A DNA stretch of 64,000 nt from Paratinospora sagittata (lineage: Eukaryota > Streptophyta > Magnoliopsida > Ranunculales > Menispermaceae), in NCBI GenBank assembly GCA_035771175.1, contig CM069607.1, positions 15,694,001 to 15,758,000 on the forward strand. The letters are read 5' to 3'. Shown piece by piece: positions 54,533 to 64,000 of this stretch. Position numbers and translations under genes: made by a program. The first letter of the stretch is position 1, and the number at the start of each line of letters is the position of its first letter. The notes below the pieces were generated by a model. That model searched no databases. It was not told where the DNA came from and saw only the letters and a list, made by a program, of their open reading frames with translations.

Positions 54533-57500
54533 TCACCTACTACCTCTCCTATTAGACCTCCTGCTAGGTACAAAAAGACTACTAGAAGAAGGTTGAGAAT
54601 TTGCTCGTTGTTCTTCGTTGTTTTGCATACGTATTAACAAAGCATTTTGAGTCTCCTCTATCCAAGCGATACTGGTTACAATCACATTTAACTGCTCGAA
54701 TGGGTTAGTCGATTCCCCCATCGATGGCTGATGGGTTGACTATCTCATAGGTGGAGGGTAGGCCGTAGGCATTGGTGGAAAGTATTGGCCATCGGTTGAC
54801 TCATAGGTGAGGGGTAGTTGTTTTGATTGTACGGGGATCCCCTAACTGGAATTCTCTTGGACATTTGGATATGCTTGGGTTGAAAAGTCTTAAAATAATG
54901 GGCTCATTGGAATGTCCTGTCTTCCAAAATTTTGTGCCGCATAATTCTGTTGTTGTTGGTTCACAAGAACTTGTGGAACTGGCTGATACGGTACCTTAAA
55001 AGTTGGAAACCTTGGGTACGTAGTGTTGCCTTGAGTTGGCATATTCCAGGTAGGTGGATTTGCTGGAGCACTTTGTCTATCTTGATTTGGTTGAGGTTGA
55101 TTTAGGTTGGAAAATAAACCTTCCTCAGAGAATAGGTGATCGGTTGGATCATTATCAGGGGCTGGTTTGACGTAGGGTTCTGGTTTGGCTCGTTATTTGG
55201 TACCTCCCTAACAGGAATCTTGCACCGACTTTTTCGGTGACAACGTCCATGTTCGTCTCTCATTATTTCGTCATTTCCTCCTAATTTTCTTCTCTACGCA
55301 GTATAACACAAGAAGTTGAGCCCTTGACGTAGTGCCTCTAGTCTCCCTTTCTGGCAAGATGTTGCCGAATACGATCTTTCCAAGGTCGGCAAGAGATGGT
55401 TTAAGGAGATGGGTGTACGTCGATTAGGTGTACGGCTCTTTGGTGAGGAAATTGAACAACTGTTCATTGGACTCTGCGATCTCTACAACTGTCTGGGGTT
55501 GGTGTGGATCAATGATTCTATCTTCAATCAGGATCTCCATAAGTCGTGCAATAATTTCGACGTTAATAGAAATCTTTGTTCCCCTGACCGTTGTCTCTAA
55601 AACAGGGTCGATCCCATCTTCTTGAAGTGTCATGCAATTCATGGCTTCATAGAAGGACCTCACCAAGTTGAAAGAGACATAACCCTCAACTTTTGTTATG
55701 TTCAACCACCCAGTGTTGCTAGTTTTCCGTAAAGGATCAAACGGAGGCTGAGATCTCTATTGTCGATACTCCTCATAGTCATAACCTCCCTTGTGAACAA
55801 TTCCTTGAGTCTTGTGGGAATTGGTTTTGTGGCGACCCCGGACCACCAACCCTGCAAGGGATGGCGTGCAGAATGTTGGGGCGGGACGTCCTGCGTAGGC
55901 ATCTCCAACCACTCCTCAACTCCCGTGAGGTGGTTGAGACCCTACGAGCCTTATCCCAAACAACGACATAATATAAAAGGTACTAAACAAAACTACCAAC
56001 CGTATTAATCATCCAAGACAAGAGATAATCCATAAAAATGAACCATAAATAAAACCGTTATATGCCCACATGGTCTATCTAACAAGTCCCAACTCACCCA
56101 TACTACAATGTGGTAAGTGTTATAATTACATAGTCCAAAATATAATACTTCGTAATTTAAAACACAGTTCAATCAAAATGCCTCTCAACTCACATCGAGC
56201 CCTTGAATTCTCTCACCAGCAAAGCCCTCAAGATATGACTACTCATTTGCCCTTATTTGGGACAGAAGGACCTGAAGAGGAAAATGAGGGTGAGCCAACG
56301 ATGCCCAGTGAATAGAATTCAAATATGCTATCAATACTCATCAATAAATATCATGTATGCATGTCAATGTGTAGCATGATTAAAAGCTCATAACATATAG
56401 ATATCAAGCATTTACAATAAGTTCGATGCAAGTAAAAGCTTATCAATTTGGATCCACATTCCACTTGCATTGGGGTTACTAGTGCACGTCTATTTCACCG
56501 TACCATTCTCATCCCCAGTCATGTTGATTTGGGGTTACTAGTGCACTTATATTTCACCGTACCGTTCTCATCGCCAAATATTTCCTTTTTTTAAAACCCT
56601 CCTATGACAAGGTTAAGTCCCCCTATTAGCCAGATAGATGAGCCCAACCAAAGTCATAAGGTTTTCTCAAATCAATGCATCATTCAAAACATTAGAACAC
56701 ATTCATGCTTTCAACATACAATATATATAAGTGATATGATGACATAAAAGATATAATCATAAATGAAGTCTACTCACAACCAAGCCTCGCGAGAGTATCT
56801 AACCACACACAGCTACCAAACCGAATCAACCCAATCAAGATCCTGAAACATTTATCAATATCCTACCATACATCAATTTCTATGCTCAATCGCATAAACA
56901 TTACACATCAACCCTAAATCAGCCCACATATAGACAATAGGCCTAAATCCCATCTAATCTCATCATTCAACTCAAATCACATGACTTAGGCCTCTAATGC
57001 ATAGTTCTCATTCATAAACCATTCAATTAATCAAAAATACTGATTTTTAATTCCTTAGGCATAAACATGCCCAAATTGGGTCATTTAATCACAAGTAGGC
57101 CTAACCCATGATATAGTCACAACCACCAAATAAGTAGCATAATCAACCCTAATCATGCTTAATTAGACATAAATTGCATCAATTCAATGATTCTAGGCCA
57201 AAAGCATCAAAAACCTTAAAATATGAAATTTTTCATACTTAGGTCATATTGCCTATTTACACCAGGTCACCATGTTCAGCCATGTATATCACTGATTTTG
57301 CATCATGGGTTCATCAACAATGGCAACTAGGTCAACATAGTTGACATGCAAGCTATTTGGAAAGGTCTAAGTTCATATTCTAAATTTAGGTCTAATACAA
57401 ACAACCCTACAAATTTTCCATTTAATATTCTGTTCAGATGTATTATGCTACCAACAAAAATATTTAATCATAAAATCAACCGAACAGATTGAAGTATGTT

Positions 57501-58574
57501 AAGAAAAAAACCTTATGTCCAAAAATCAGCTCAATCCAACGGTGGACCGAAAAGATTAGCCAGTTTGATGAACAGGTCTCTAATCAGACAATTTCTCCTT
57601 TCCTGCTGCAAATACTCGAACTCAGATGCCTATATTACACAAAATACTTCACCCACCAACATCTTAACCGCTCATAATGCATAAAGATCAGTTGTGAACC
57701 ACCATATCAAATATCATATCCATCCAACGGTAGATTTAGGAGATCTATTAGTTTGATCTAAACTGCGCAAGAAATCCAGACTTTTCGACCAGCTTTGTTT
57801 GGGAGGTTATATCTTTCAAAATGAATACCCATAAGACACGAACGTTCTGACAAAGTTTGAGCTTAATCGGACCATATAGCACCAAGATCCAGCTCTTTGA
57901 TGAAAACGTTGTTGAGACTTCCCTCAAAGCAATTTCCTCTTTCTTTCTCTTCTTCTTTCCTTTCTCTTCTTTTTTCCTTTCTCCCCACTCATCTCACTCT
58001 CTAGGACTTCCTTGGAGAAGAGAAGTAGGGCATGGGACACTTGTCCACTCTCGTGCACCAACTTGACATGTGTTGATCTCATGCACCAACTTGACATGTG
58101 TTAGAGAAGATAAATGGGGCATGGGACACTTGTCCATTTTCATGCACCAACTTAACATGTGTTGGTCTCATACTACCCATACCAACCACATGTATTTTAA
58201 CCAATCTCATGCTTCCATGTATTTTAAATGTCCAATCCATTTAATACACCAAATTTTCATTCTCATTTATCCTTTTATTCAATCAATCCTAACCCATGTC
58301 AATTCATGGTTTAATGGGCCCATGCATAAATAATAAAACATGCATTATACTTTAATTTAACATGACCCATATACAATTTATAATGCACATATTTATATAC
58401 ATTATTAAGCATCAAATATACAAACATTAAACAACCATCAAACAAACATTAACCATATCAAGGCAAACACATAGAGTTTGGGCAAAATATAATTGGGTAA
58501 TGGGCTAGATAAAAAAACTTTTGGGGCGTCACAGGTTTCCTACTACCGGAAGTCGTTCCTTCACTTGAGGTCAT
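54533..58574 (-). pseudogene. ORF K: plant transposon-protein-like, split by solo LTR N
   Basis: ATG at 58572-58574 (MTSSEGTTSGSRK). The codons resume across the solo LTR at 55827 with PIPTRLKELFTREVMTMRSI. The best part lies at 55705-55424: VEGYVSFNLVRSFYEAMNCM, ETTVRGTKISINVEIIARLM, VEIAESNEQLFNFL. This matches the plan of the 'putative plant transposon protein' domain (VR.FY, VRG..I......I..L). A TAG near 55297 and frameshifts follow. A Pro/Gln-rich tail ends with a helical segment and SSSSLFVPSRRSNRRGSR-stop (54533). It resembles ORF M in layout. Function unknown; broken. Confidence 0.6.
55828..58533 (-). repeat. Solo LTR N (2706 bp) with TSD GGTTT
   Basis: Starts TGTGGCGACCCC and ends GGGCGTCACA. 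It is flanked by GGTTT at 55823-55827 and 58534-58538, and ORF K reads across when it is removed, so both ends are certain. No internal retroelement genes are present, so it is a solo LTR left by recombination. It contains two CACTTGCATTGGGGTTACTAG-like tandem copies near 56460-56570 and a pyrimidine-rich tract at 57927-57990. Confidence 0.9.
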
Positions 58575-58975
58575 TATTTTGCTGAAAGGAAAATAAACTT
58601 TGTGAAAGACACAAAACCTATTCCTAACATTTTTAAGATTGATGTTTTATCCTTTGGACAATATTTTCTATTTTTCTCTTGATGTTTATGCCATCATTGA
58701 ATCCAAATTCTTCCATTAGCAATATGGTATATATATCTCATATATACACAAATATATAGATATATATATATATTTAATCATAACTATATATATATTTGAA
58801 TCTAAACTATATAAAAAAACTATATAGTTTTCTTGATATATATTTAATATAAATCTCAACTATATATAATTCACATATATATAGTTCTAGAGATATATAT
58901 ATCTAATAAATAATTTCTTCCCCTAATTTGGTGGACTTGGGCGGGCCTGGACCGTACACTCTAATACCATTAAAT
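58539..58975 (-). other. Element K leader and primer-binding site
   Basis: On minus, just inside the LTR, TGGTATTAGAGT (58959-58970) is a two-base variant of the tRNA-Met primer site. The leader is extremely AT-rich with (AT)n runs at 58725-58915, up to the ORF K start codon. Confidence 0.75.
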
Positions 58976-60348
58976 TGTCACACCCCGCTCGGATGAGCCT
59001 AAACCGGCATTACACTCACGGACGGGGGGCGCATTTGGAATTATAACAACGGCAGAGTACGCAGCGGAAACACGATTAAGTACAAGTTTGATTTCATTAA
59101 TTTCAGAATATAATTGTACATGAAATAGTCAAGGGAACATTCTCCCAAAATCCCCAATGAATAATACAAAAGGTACAAAATGTGGGCCCAAAAACCTGCA
59201 CCCAGTCCACCCTAATTGCCTGTGAAAAATTGGTTAACAACGGGGTGAGCTACGCGCTCAGTGGGTAAAATAGTTCGTGAATATAACAATTAATAAAACA
59301 AACTTCATAATCAAATATCTTAAATACACATCAAAGCATCATAGTCAATCAAATATGTATGTATGCATGACACCATCTCGTATTGGTTTGATGATTGTAC
59401 ATCGCCTGAGTTCACGTATAGATGTCCCTCCCCAGGAGTAGCCGGGTTCTCATTGTACGTCCCTCCTTAGGAACGATGTTCTGGATTCACGTACAGATGT
59501 CCCTCCCCAGTAGTAGCCAAGTTTTCATTGTACGTCCTTCTCCAGAGAAATATAATGAATAGCGAGCATTGCTTCTAACTATTCTATGAATCGTAAACCA
59601 CATACGTCCCTAGGTGGTGATATGTATGATGCTAATGCATGAACTGGTCCGGTATTTACTTAACATTTAGACAAGATTTGACAATGTTTGGTGATCCTTA
59701 TCAGGGTTGGTATCACTACGTGCAAGGTCCTAACATTCAGTATTACTTGTATAAGCTGATAGCTTTCAAATAAGGCCAACCAAATCAGTCTCCAGTTGAG
59801 AGGTGAGACACGAGGTCTACTTAAATACCAATCGTCTAGAGCAGTACGCTGCCTCCCGTTCACTATTTAAAGTTACTGAGGACAAGACTGAGTCTGGTTG
59901 AGCCAGATTGACCACTAATCAAGCATAGCGATGGTGTAATACATGAACTCCAAATATACAGGCATAAGCATGACAGTATAAACATTATATGATATAGTGC
60001 AATGTAAATGAATAGTAGATATAATAATAAATGAATGTAAACTTTAATAAAAGTTATAAGACACGCAAACCTATGTTTCGTTCCCCACCTTCAGATAAGA
60101 ACTTCTTTCAGAACTGGCGCCTTCCCCCGGATTGAACTGCGTTGCACCGCACAGATAGTCTCGGAAAGAGAGTCTCAAAAGACAAAAACTCAAAATGAGT
60201 GAGAAAGAGAAAGAAAAGTCACAAAGAGAGTGATTTTGGTGTGAGCAATGAGGAGGGAGGAAAGTTCCTTATATAGAGAAAATGGTGCCTGAATGTCCGG
60301 GCAGTCTGCCTGAACGATTTTTTTTTTGTGCAAACCTAGGGTATTACA
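58976..60348 (-). repeat. Element K 5' LTR
   Basis: 1373 bp; sense ends TGTAATACCC and GGGGTGTGACA. Copy of LTR O (36801-37913). Tandem words TCCCTCCCCAGGAGTAGCC lie at about 59425-59545. TSD on the left cannot be tested because K's internal region lies there. Confidence 0.85.
60269..60276 (-). promoter_or_regulatory. Element K LTR TATA box
   Basis: On minus CTATATAAGG, about 75 bp into the LTR, oriented toward ORF K. Confidence 0.6.
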
Positions 60349-60352
60349 GTTG

Positions 60353-62647
60353 TCCTTTCTGCAACACACCTTATTAACCGCCTACCATCCCGGACCCTTG
60401 ATTTCAAAAGTCCTATGGAAAAGCTATGTCAATTTTACCATAAGCTCAAAATATCCAATACTCTTATACCTAAGATATTTGGATGTGTATCATTTGTCCA
60501 TGTTCACCAACCCAACATGGGGAAGTTGAACTCTAGAGCTCTCAAATGTGTTTTTGTCGGATACTTGTCCACTCAAAAGGGATATAAATGCTATCATCCG
60601 CCATCAAAGAAATTTTTTGTCTCTACCGATGTCACTTTCTATGAACCTGGGCCTTATTTTTCCGCGCCTCCTCTTCCGGGGGAGAGTGTCATCATGGAAG
60701 ATAAGGATCAGAACTCCCTTAATAACCCTTTTGATCCTTTTGGCCCCTTTCACCTCCAACAAACCAAACCCGAATCTCCTACACCCTCTGTACCCAATGA
60801 CGAACCTAAGGATCGGATGACTGGACAAATGTACTCAAGGAAAAAATCTGCAGCTCCTGAACCGATGCGAGTTCAAGAATCTGAACCAATACCTGAAAAT
60901 GAGGTAACAAATCCTGAACCCTCCTTACAAATTTTATTTGTTCCTGAAACTAACAATGATCTTTTAGCCTCTAAACCTGACAATAATATTCCATTGCCAT
61001 TAGAAAGGGCACAAGGGAATGCACTAAACATCCCTCGTATACACTATCTCATGTTGTATCCTTCGAGAAGTTCTCGCCAACCCATAAGAGTTTCCTTACC
61101 AACCTGAACAAAATCCAGACTCCTACATCATTATTCGAGGCTTTATCTAATACAAATTGGAAACAAGCTATGAATGTGGAAATGGGAGCCCTGGAGATAA
61201 ATAAAACATAGGAGTTGGTAGACTTGCCTGCAGGAAAGAAACTCGTGGGTTGCAAATGGGTTTATACAGTAAAATATAAAGCAAATGGGTCCCTAGAGCG
61301 CTACAAGGCAAGATTAGTAGCCAAAGGATATACTCAGACATATGGTGTGGATTATCAAGAGACATTTGCTCCGGTTGCAAAAATGAATACTGTGAGACTT
61401 CTTTTGTCATTGGCAGCTAATTATGACTCGGGTCTGCAATAATTTGATGTAAAGAATGCATTTTTACATGGGGATTTAGAAGAAGAAATCTATATGGAAG
61501 TGCCTCCAGGATTTGGCACCACTGATAAAGTGTGTAAATTGAAAAAGGCCCTGTATGGACTTAAACAATCTCTGAGGGCATGGTTTGGTCGGTTTGCCAA
61601 AGTAATGACAAATATAAGATATAGACAAAGCCAAAGAGATCACACTATGTTTATTAAGCACTCGACTTCAAGGGGAGTTACAGCTTTATTAGTGTATGTT
61701 GATGACATCATCATGACAGGAAACAATAAGAACGAGAGACAAAATTTAAAGCAGTGTTTGACCGAGGAATTTGAGATCAAGGAACTAGGGAGATTGAAAT
61801 ACTTCCTAGGGATTGAAGTGGCACACTCTAAACAGGAAATCTTTATTTCTCAACAGAAGTACAATGCATACCTTCTTAAAGAAACAGGGAAGCTAGCATG
61901 CAAACCAATGAATACTCCTATTGATCTTAATCACAAGCTTGAAGAAGCTGAAGAAGCGCTGACTATTAATAGGGAGATGTATCAAAGACTAGTAGGAAGA
62001 CTCATCTTTCTCTCTCACACAAGACCTGATTTTGCATATGCAGTAAGTGTAATAAGTCAGTTTATGCACAACCCTAAAGATATTCATTTGCAAGCAGCTA
62101 ATCGCGTTTTACAGTATCTTAAAGGGACTCCAGGACAAGGCATCTTATTTAAACGACACACAGGAGTGGTTCTTGAAGCATATACTGATTCGGACTATGT
62201 TGGTTCAGTAGTTGACAGAAGATCAACTACTGGATATTGTACGTTTCTTGGTGGGAATTTGGTGACATGGCGAAGTAAAAAGCAGAATGTAGTGGTCAGA
62301 TCTAGTGCTGAAGCAAAATTTCGAGCAATGGCACAAGGAGTTTGTGAGCTATTATGGTTGCATATAATTTTGACAGATTTTAAGATACACTAGGATGGCC
62401 CTATGAGACTCTATTGTGACAATAAATCTGCAATTAGCATTGCCCATTACCAGTTCAACATGATCGAACCAAGCATATAGAGATTGATAGACACTTTATT
62501 AAAAAGAAGCTTGATAGTGGGTTGATCTGTACTCCATTTATGTCTACCAATAATCAACTCGCCGATGTGCTCACTAAAGGGTTAAACCATACTGCATTTC
62601 AAGCAAATGTGTCCAAGCTGGGAATGGTAAACCTTTATTCACCAGAT
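60353..62647 (+). pseudogene. Element F integrase C-terminus-RT-RNase H
   Basis: An integrase C-terminal part (GCVSFVHVHQPNMGKL, KGYKCYHPPSKKFFVSTDVT) and a linker run to about 60985, where a frameshift occurs. RT resumes with [20 protein letters not shown] (61246). There is a stop at 61441 (LQ-stop-FDVKNAF), and RT then stays open from 61494 (MEVPPGFGTTDKVCKLKKAL, YVDD about 61700, LKYFLGIEVAHSKQEIFISQ) into RNase H (TDSDYVGS, where most relatives have A; VRSSAEAKFRA, where A-E-F is altered). A TAG at 62391-62393 and a one-base loss near 62450 follow. It ends near VNLYSPD-stop at 62647. Confidence 0.9.
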
Positions 62648-62656
62648 TGAGAGGAG

Positions 62657-62929
62657 TGTTGTGGAAAAGAGCAAAATCTGTGAGATTTATTTCCTTTAAG
62701 GATTTATTTCCTTTAAGGAAATATGATAATTTTAGTAGTCGTTTTATTTAGCAGTTACTAAAATTGTAATTATAGCTATATGTGTGCATAGCCCTGTATG
62801 TCTATATATATAGTGTCCCTCCATTAAGACATCATCAAGAATAAGAAAATATTTGTTCTCTTCTCCCGTGGACGTAGGCCTTAGAGCCGAACCACGTTAC
62901 ATCTTTGTGTCTTTTATTATTATTTAACA
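62657..62929 (+). repeat. Element F 3' LTR
   Basis: 273 bp, TGTTGTGGAAAAGAGC...TTATTTAACA; close to E's LTR but without the 44-bp duplication. CTATATATATAG at 62802-62813 is TATA-like. The next five bases CTAAA would be the TSD. Confidence 0.9.
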
Positions 62930-63214
62930 CTAAACCTTTACATTTTTAAGGTAGAATTAACGTTTTTATTGAAAAAATATTTTGTCCAATGCTTTTAAAA
63001 TATTTTATTGCTTGCTAGTTTTAGTAGTTAGCAATAGCTAGTTTTTGAAGATGCTCTGTGGTTTTTTTCTTCTTTTCTTGGGTCCATAACCATAGGGAAA
63101 TGATTAGATGCGGTGCGGCCGCAAGATTTCATTTAAATTTTGAATGTTGTCCGTTCGGTTCAATCAATCTTATTAATCTTATTACTTGTATGCTTGTCAA
63201 TTTTTTGGTGCTAG
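62930..63214 (+). other. AT-rich sequence after element F
   Basis: Non-coding; nothing recognised. Ends at a possible splice acceptor (TTTTTTGGTGCTAG). Confidence 0.5.
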
Positions 63215-63332
63215 AAATGATGGTTTGGGTGGATTGACTCCTCAAATTTTGCAGAATTTGCAACATCAACCAGGAAGTTTGGTGGGTGATAATGTGAAGC
63301 CGGATGTGATTATGGATACCCATTTCATGTGA
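63215..63332 (+). CDS. Possible terminal exon of an unrecognised host gene
   Basis: After a pyrimidine-rich acceptor (..ttttttggtgctag) one frame reads NDGLGGLTPQILQNLQHQPG, then SLVGDNVKPDVIMDTHFM and TGA (63330-63332). The composition is more protein-like than its surroundings, and an AT-rich 3' UTR-like stretch follows. I do not recognise the family. If real, the upstream exons would lie before element F or beyond the inserted cluster. The acceptor position is a guess, and no splice evidence is available. Confidence 0.35.
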
Positions 63333-64000
63333 TGTAGAGGACACAAGTAATTTCGATTCTTCGAAACATATATATAATTTGTGTTCATTGTTAGTTTATG
63401 ATTCTTTTGCAATTTGTATCATATGTTGTTGGATGGAAGAAGATATGATTTCATTGTTGTTTTGCTGATGAAATAAGTCAGGAAGTGTCTTCTTATTGTA
63501 TTTCTTACCCACTTGACATAGTGTTTTGTAAGGTGAAATATTTGTATCCATTAGTACTGTTGCGTTTGGAAACATGTATTTGATAAATTTGTTGTGTTTG
63601 GAAACATGTATTTGATAAATTTGAATACTTAGAAAACTTAGGAGTTGTTTCTACAAACTGATTTGTTATCAGATATCTAGCTCATAGCTGAATACCATTT
63701 GTGAATTTTGTCCTGTGAAGCCATCAGTAACAAGTTTCACAATCTAACTGTTTTTATTTGGCAACTTTGTCATGGAGACAACTTTAGGAGGAGGCCAATA
63801 TATGGATGAATTATTTCCAACAAATAAGTCACAGTTAGATTGTTATAGGCTGAAATTTTATGAATCGGCTTAAATTGATATGCTCGGCTGAAATTTTAAA
63901 ATTGTTTCACCTTGAAATTCATGATTTGTGAAGTAAGAAAGTTTATATGCTTGGTTGGGCATTGGGATTTGATTAAATTAGTTGATCAAGGAAAGAAAGC
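63333..64000 (+). other. Right-edge non-coding sequence
   Basis: AT-rich. A short tandem repeat (GTTGTGTTTGGAAACATG-like, twice at about 63560-63617) is visible. No gene or element recognised. Confidence 0.5.

Larger units (their letters stand above)
54397..60348 (-). mobile_element. LTR element K carrying a plant transposon-protein-like ORF
   Basis: On minus: 5' LTR (60348-58976), PBS just inside it, AT-rich leader (58970-58580), ORF from ATG 58574 interrupted by solo LTR N, and ORF end at 54533. No RT, integrase or protease motif is seen. The 3' LTR is missing or replaced by LTR P. This looks like a large retrotransposon derivative that carries a non-pol ORF. It joins copia F directly at 60348/60349. 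Confidence 0.65.
60349..62929 (+). mobile_element. Copia element F, 3' half (C/E/F family)
   Basis: Begins abruptly inside integrase (LSATHLINRLPSRTLDF) exactly where the K LTR ends. It continues through RT and RNase H to a 3' LTR (62657-62929). The 5' LTR, gag, protease and integrase core are missing. Several frameshifts and stops are present. Confidence 0.9.

Noticed and set aside
36801..60348. LTR O and K's LTR as the two ends of one 23.5-kb element
   Set aside because: They are in the same orientation and related, but flanking 5-bp sequences do not match (ATTAT vs GTTGT), and O is truncated on its inner side by unrelated sequence.

Overview
The window looks like AT-rich nuclear DNA from a flowering plant, probably a eudicot. 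It has spliced exons with GT-AG introns, copia retrotransposons primed by initiator-tRNA-Met, long-LTR elements of other types, LINE remnants, tRNA-derived SINEs and hAT-like MITEs. I do not name a species. The one well-supported host gene is a casein kinase 1-like protein kinase (CKL type) on the + strand. It enters the window already past its N-lobe exons and ends at 34967. Nine exons totalling 969 bp (322 codons plus stop) join in frame.

Almost everything else is transposable-element DNA. Kinase intron 1 in this window (2426-25735, about 23.3 kb) contains a LINE remnant. Copia B (minus, 4747-14629) follows, carrying a 342-bp MITE and copia A (plus, 5620-10184) inside its RNase H region. 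Then comes a gypsy-like non-autonomous element D (15633-24261), itself carrying copia C (minus, 15713-21560), an L1-type LINE 3' end and a 478-bp hAT-like MITE. A, B, C, D, both MITEs and a solo LTR have boundaries confirmed by target-site duplications. The last kinase intron (27231-34679) holds a tRNA-like SINE and copia E (29953-33415). E is internally rearranged, with its gag-to-RT segment inverted, yet it is still flanked by GCTAT on both sides.

Downstream of the kinase (about 35-62.9 kb) is a mosaic of broken LTR elements: the 5' end of a Tnt1-like copia (J), long LTRs in both orientations, two SIRE-like copia elements (H and I), and a copia 3' half (F) of the same family as C and E. Two separate broken ORFs (M on plus, 49355-52578; K on minus, 54533-58574) look like the domain Pfam calls 'putative plant transposon protein'. 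Each is split by a foreign LTR. K has its own LTR, primer-binding site and TATA box. A possible terminal exon of an unrecognised host gene ends at 63332.

The kinase is the only candidate functional gene. None of the retroelements appears able to move on its own, because each has frameshifts, stops or missing domains. The most unusual observations are the rearranged but TSD-flanked element E, the K/M elements, and arrays of short palindromes in the SIRE-like LTRs.
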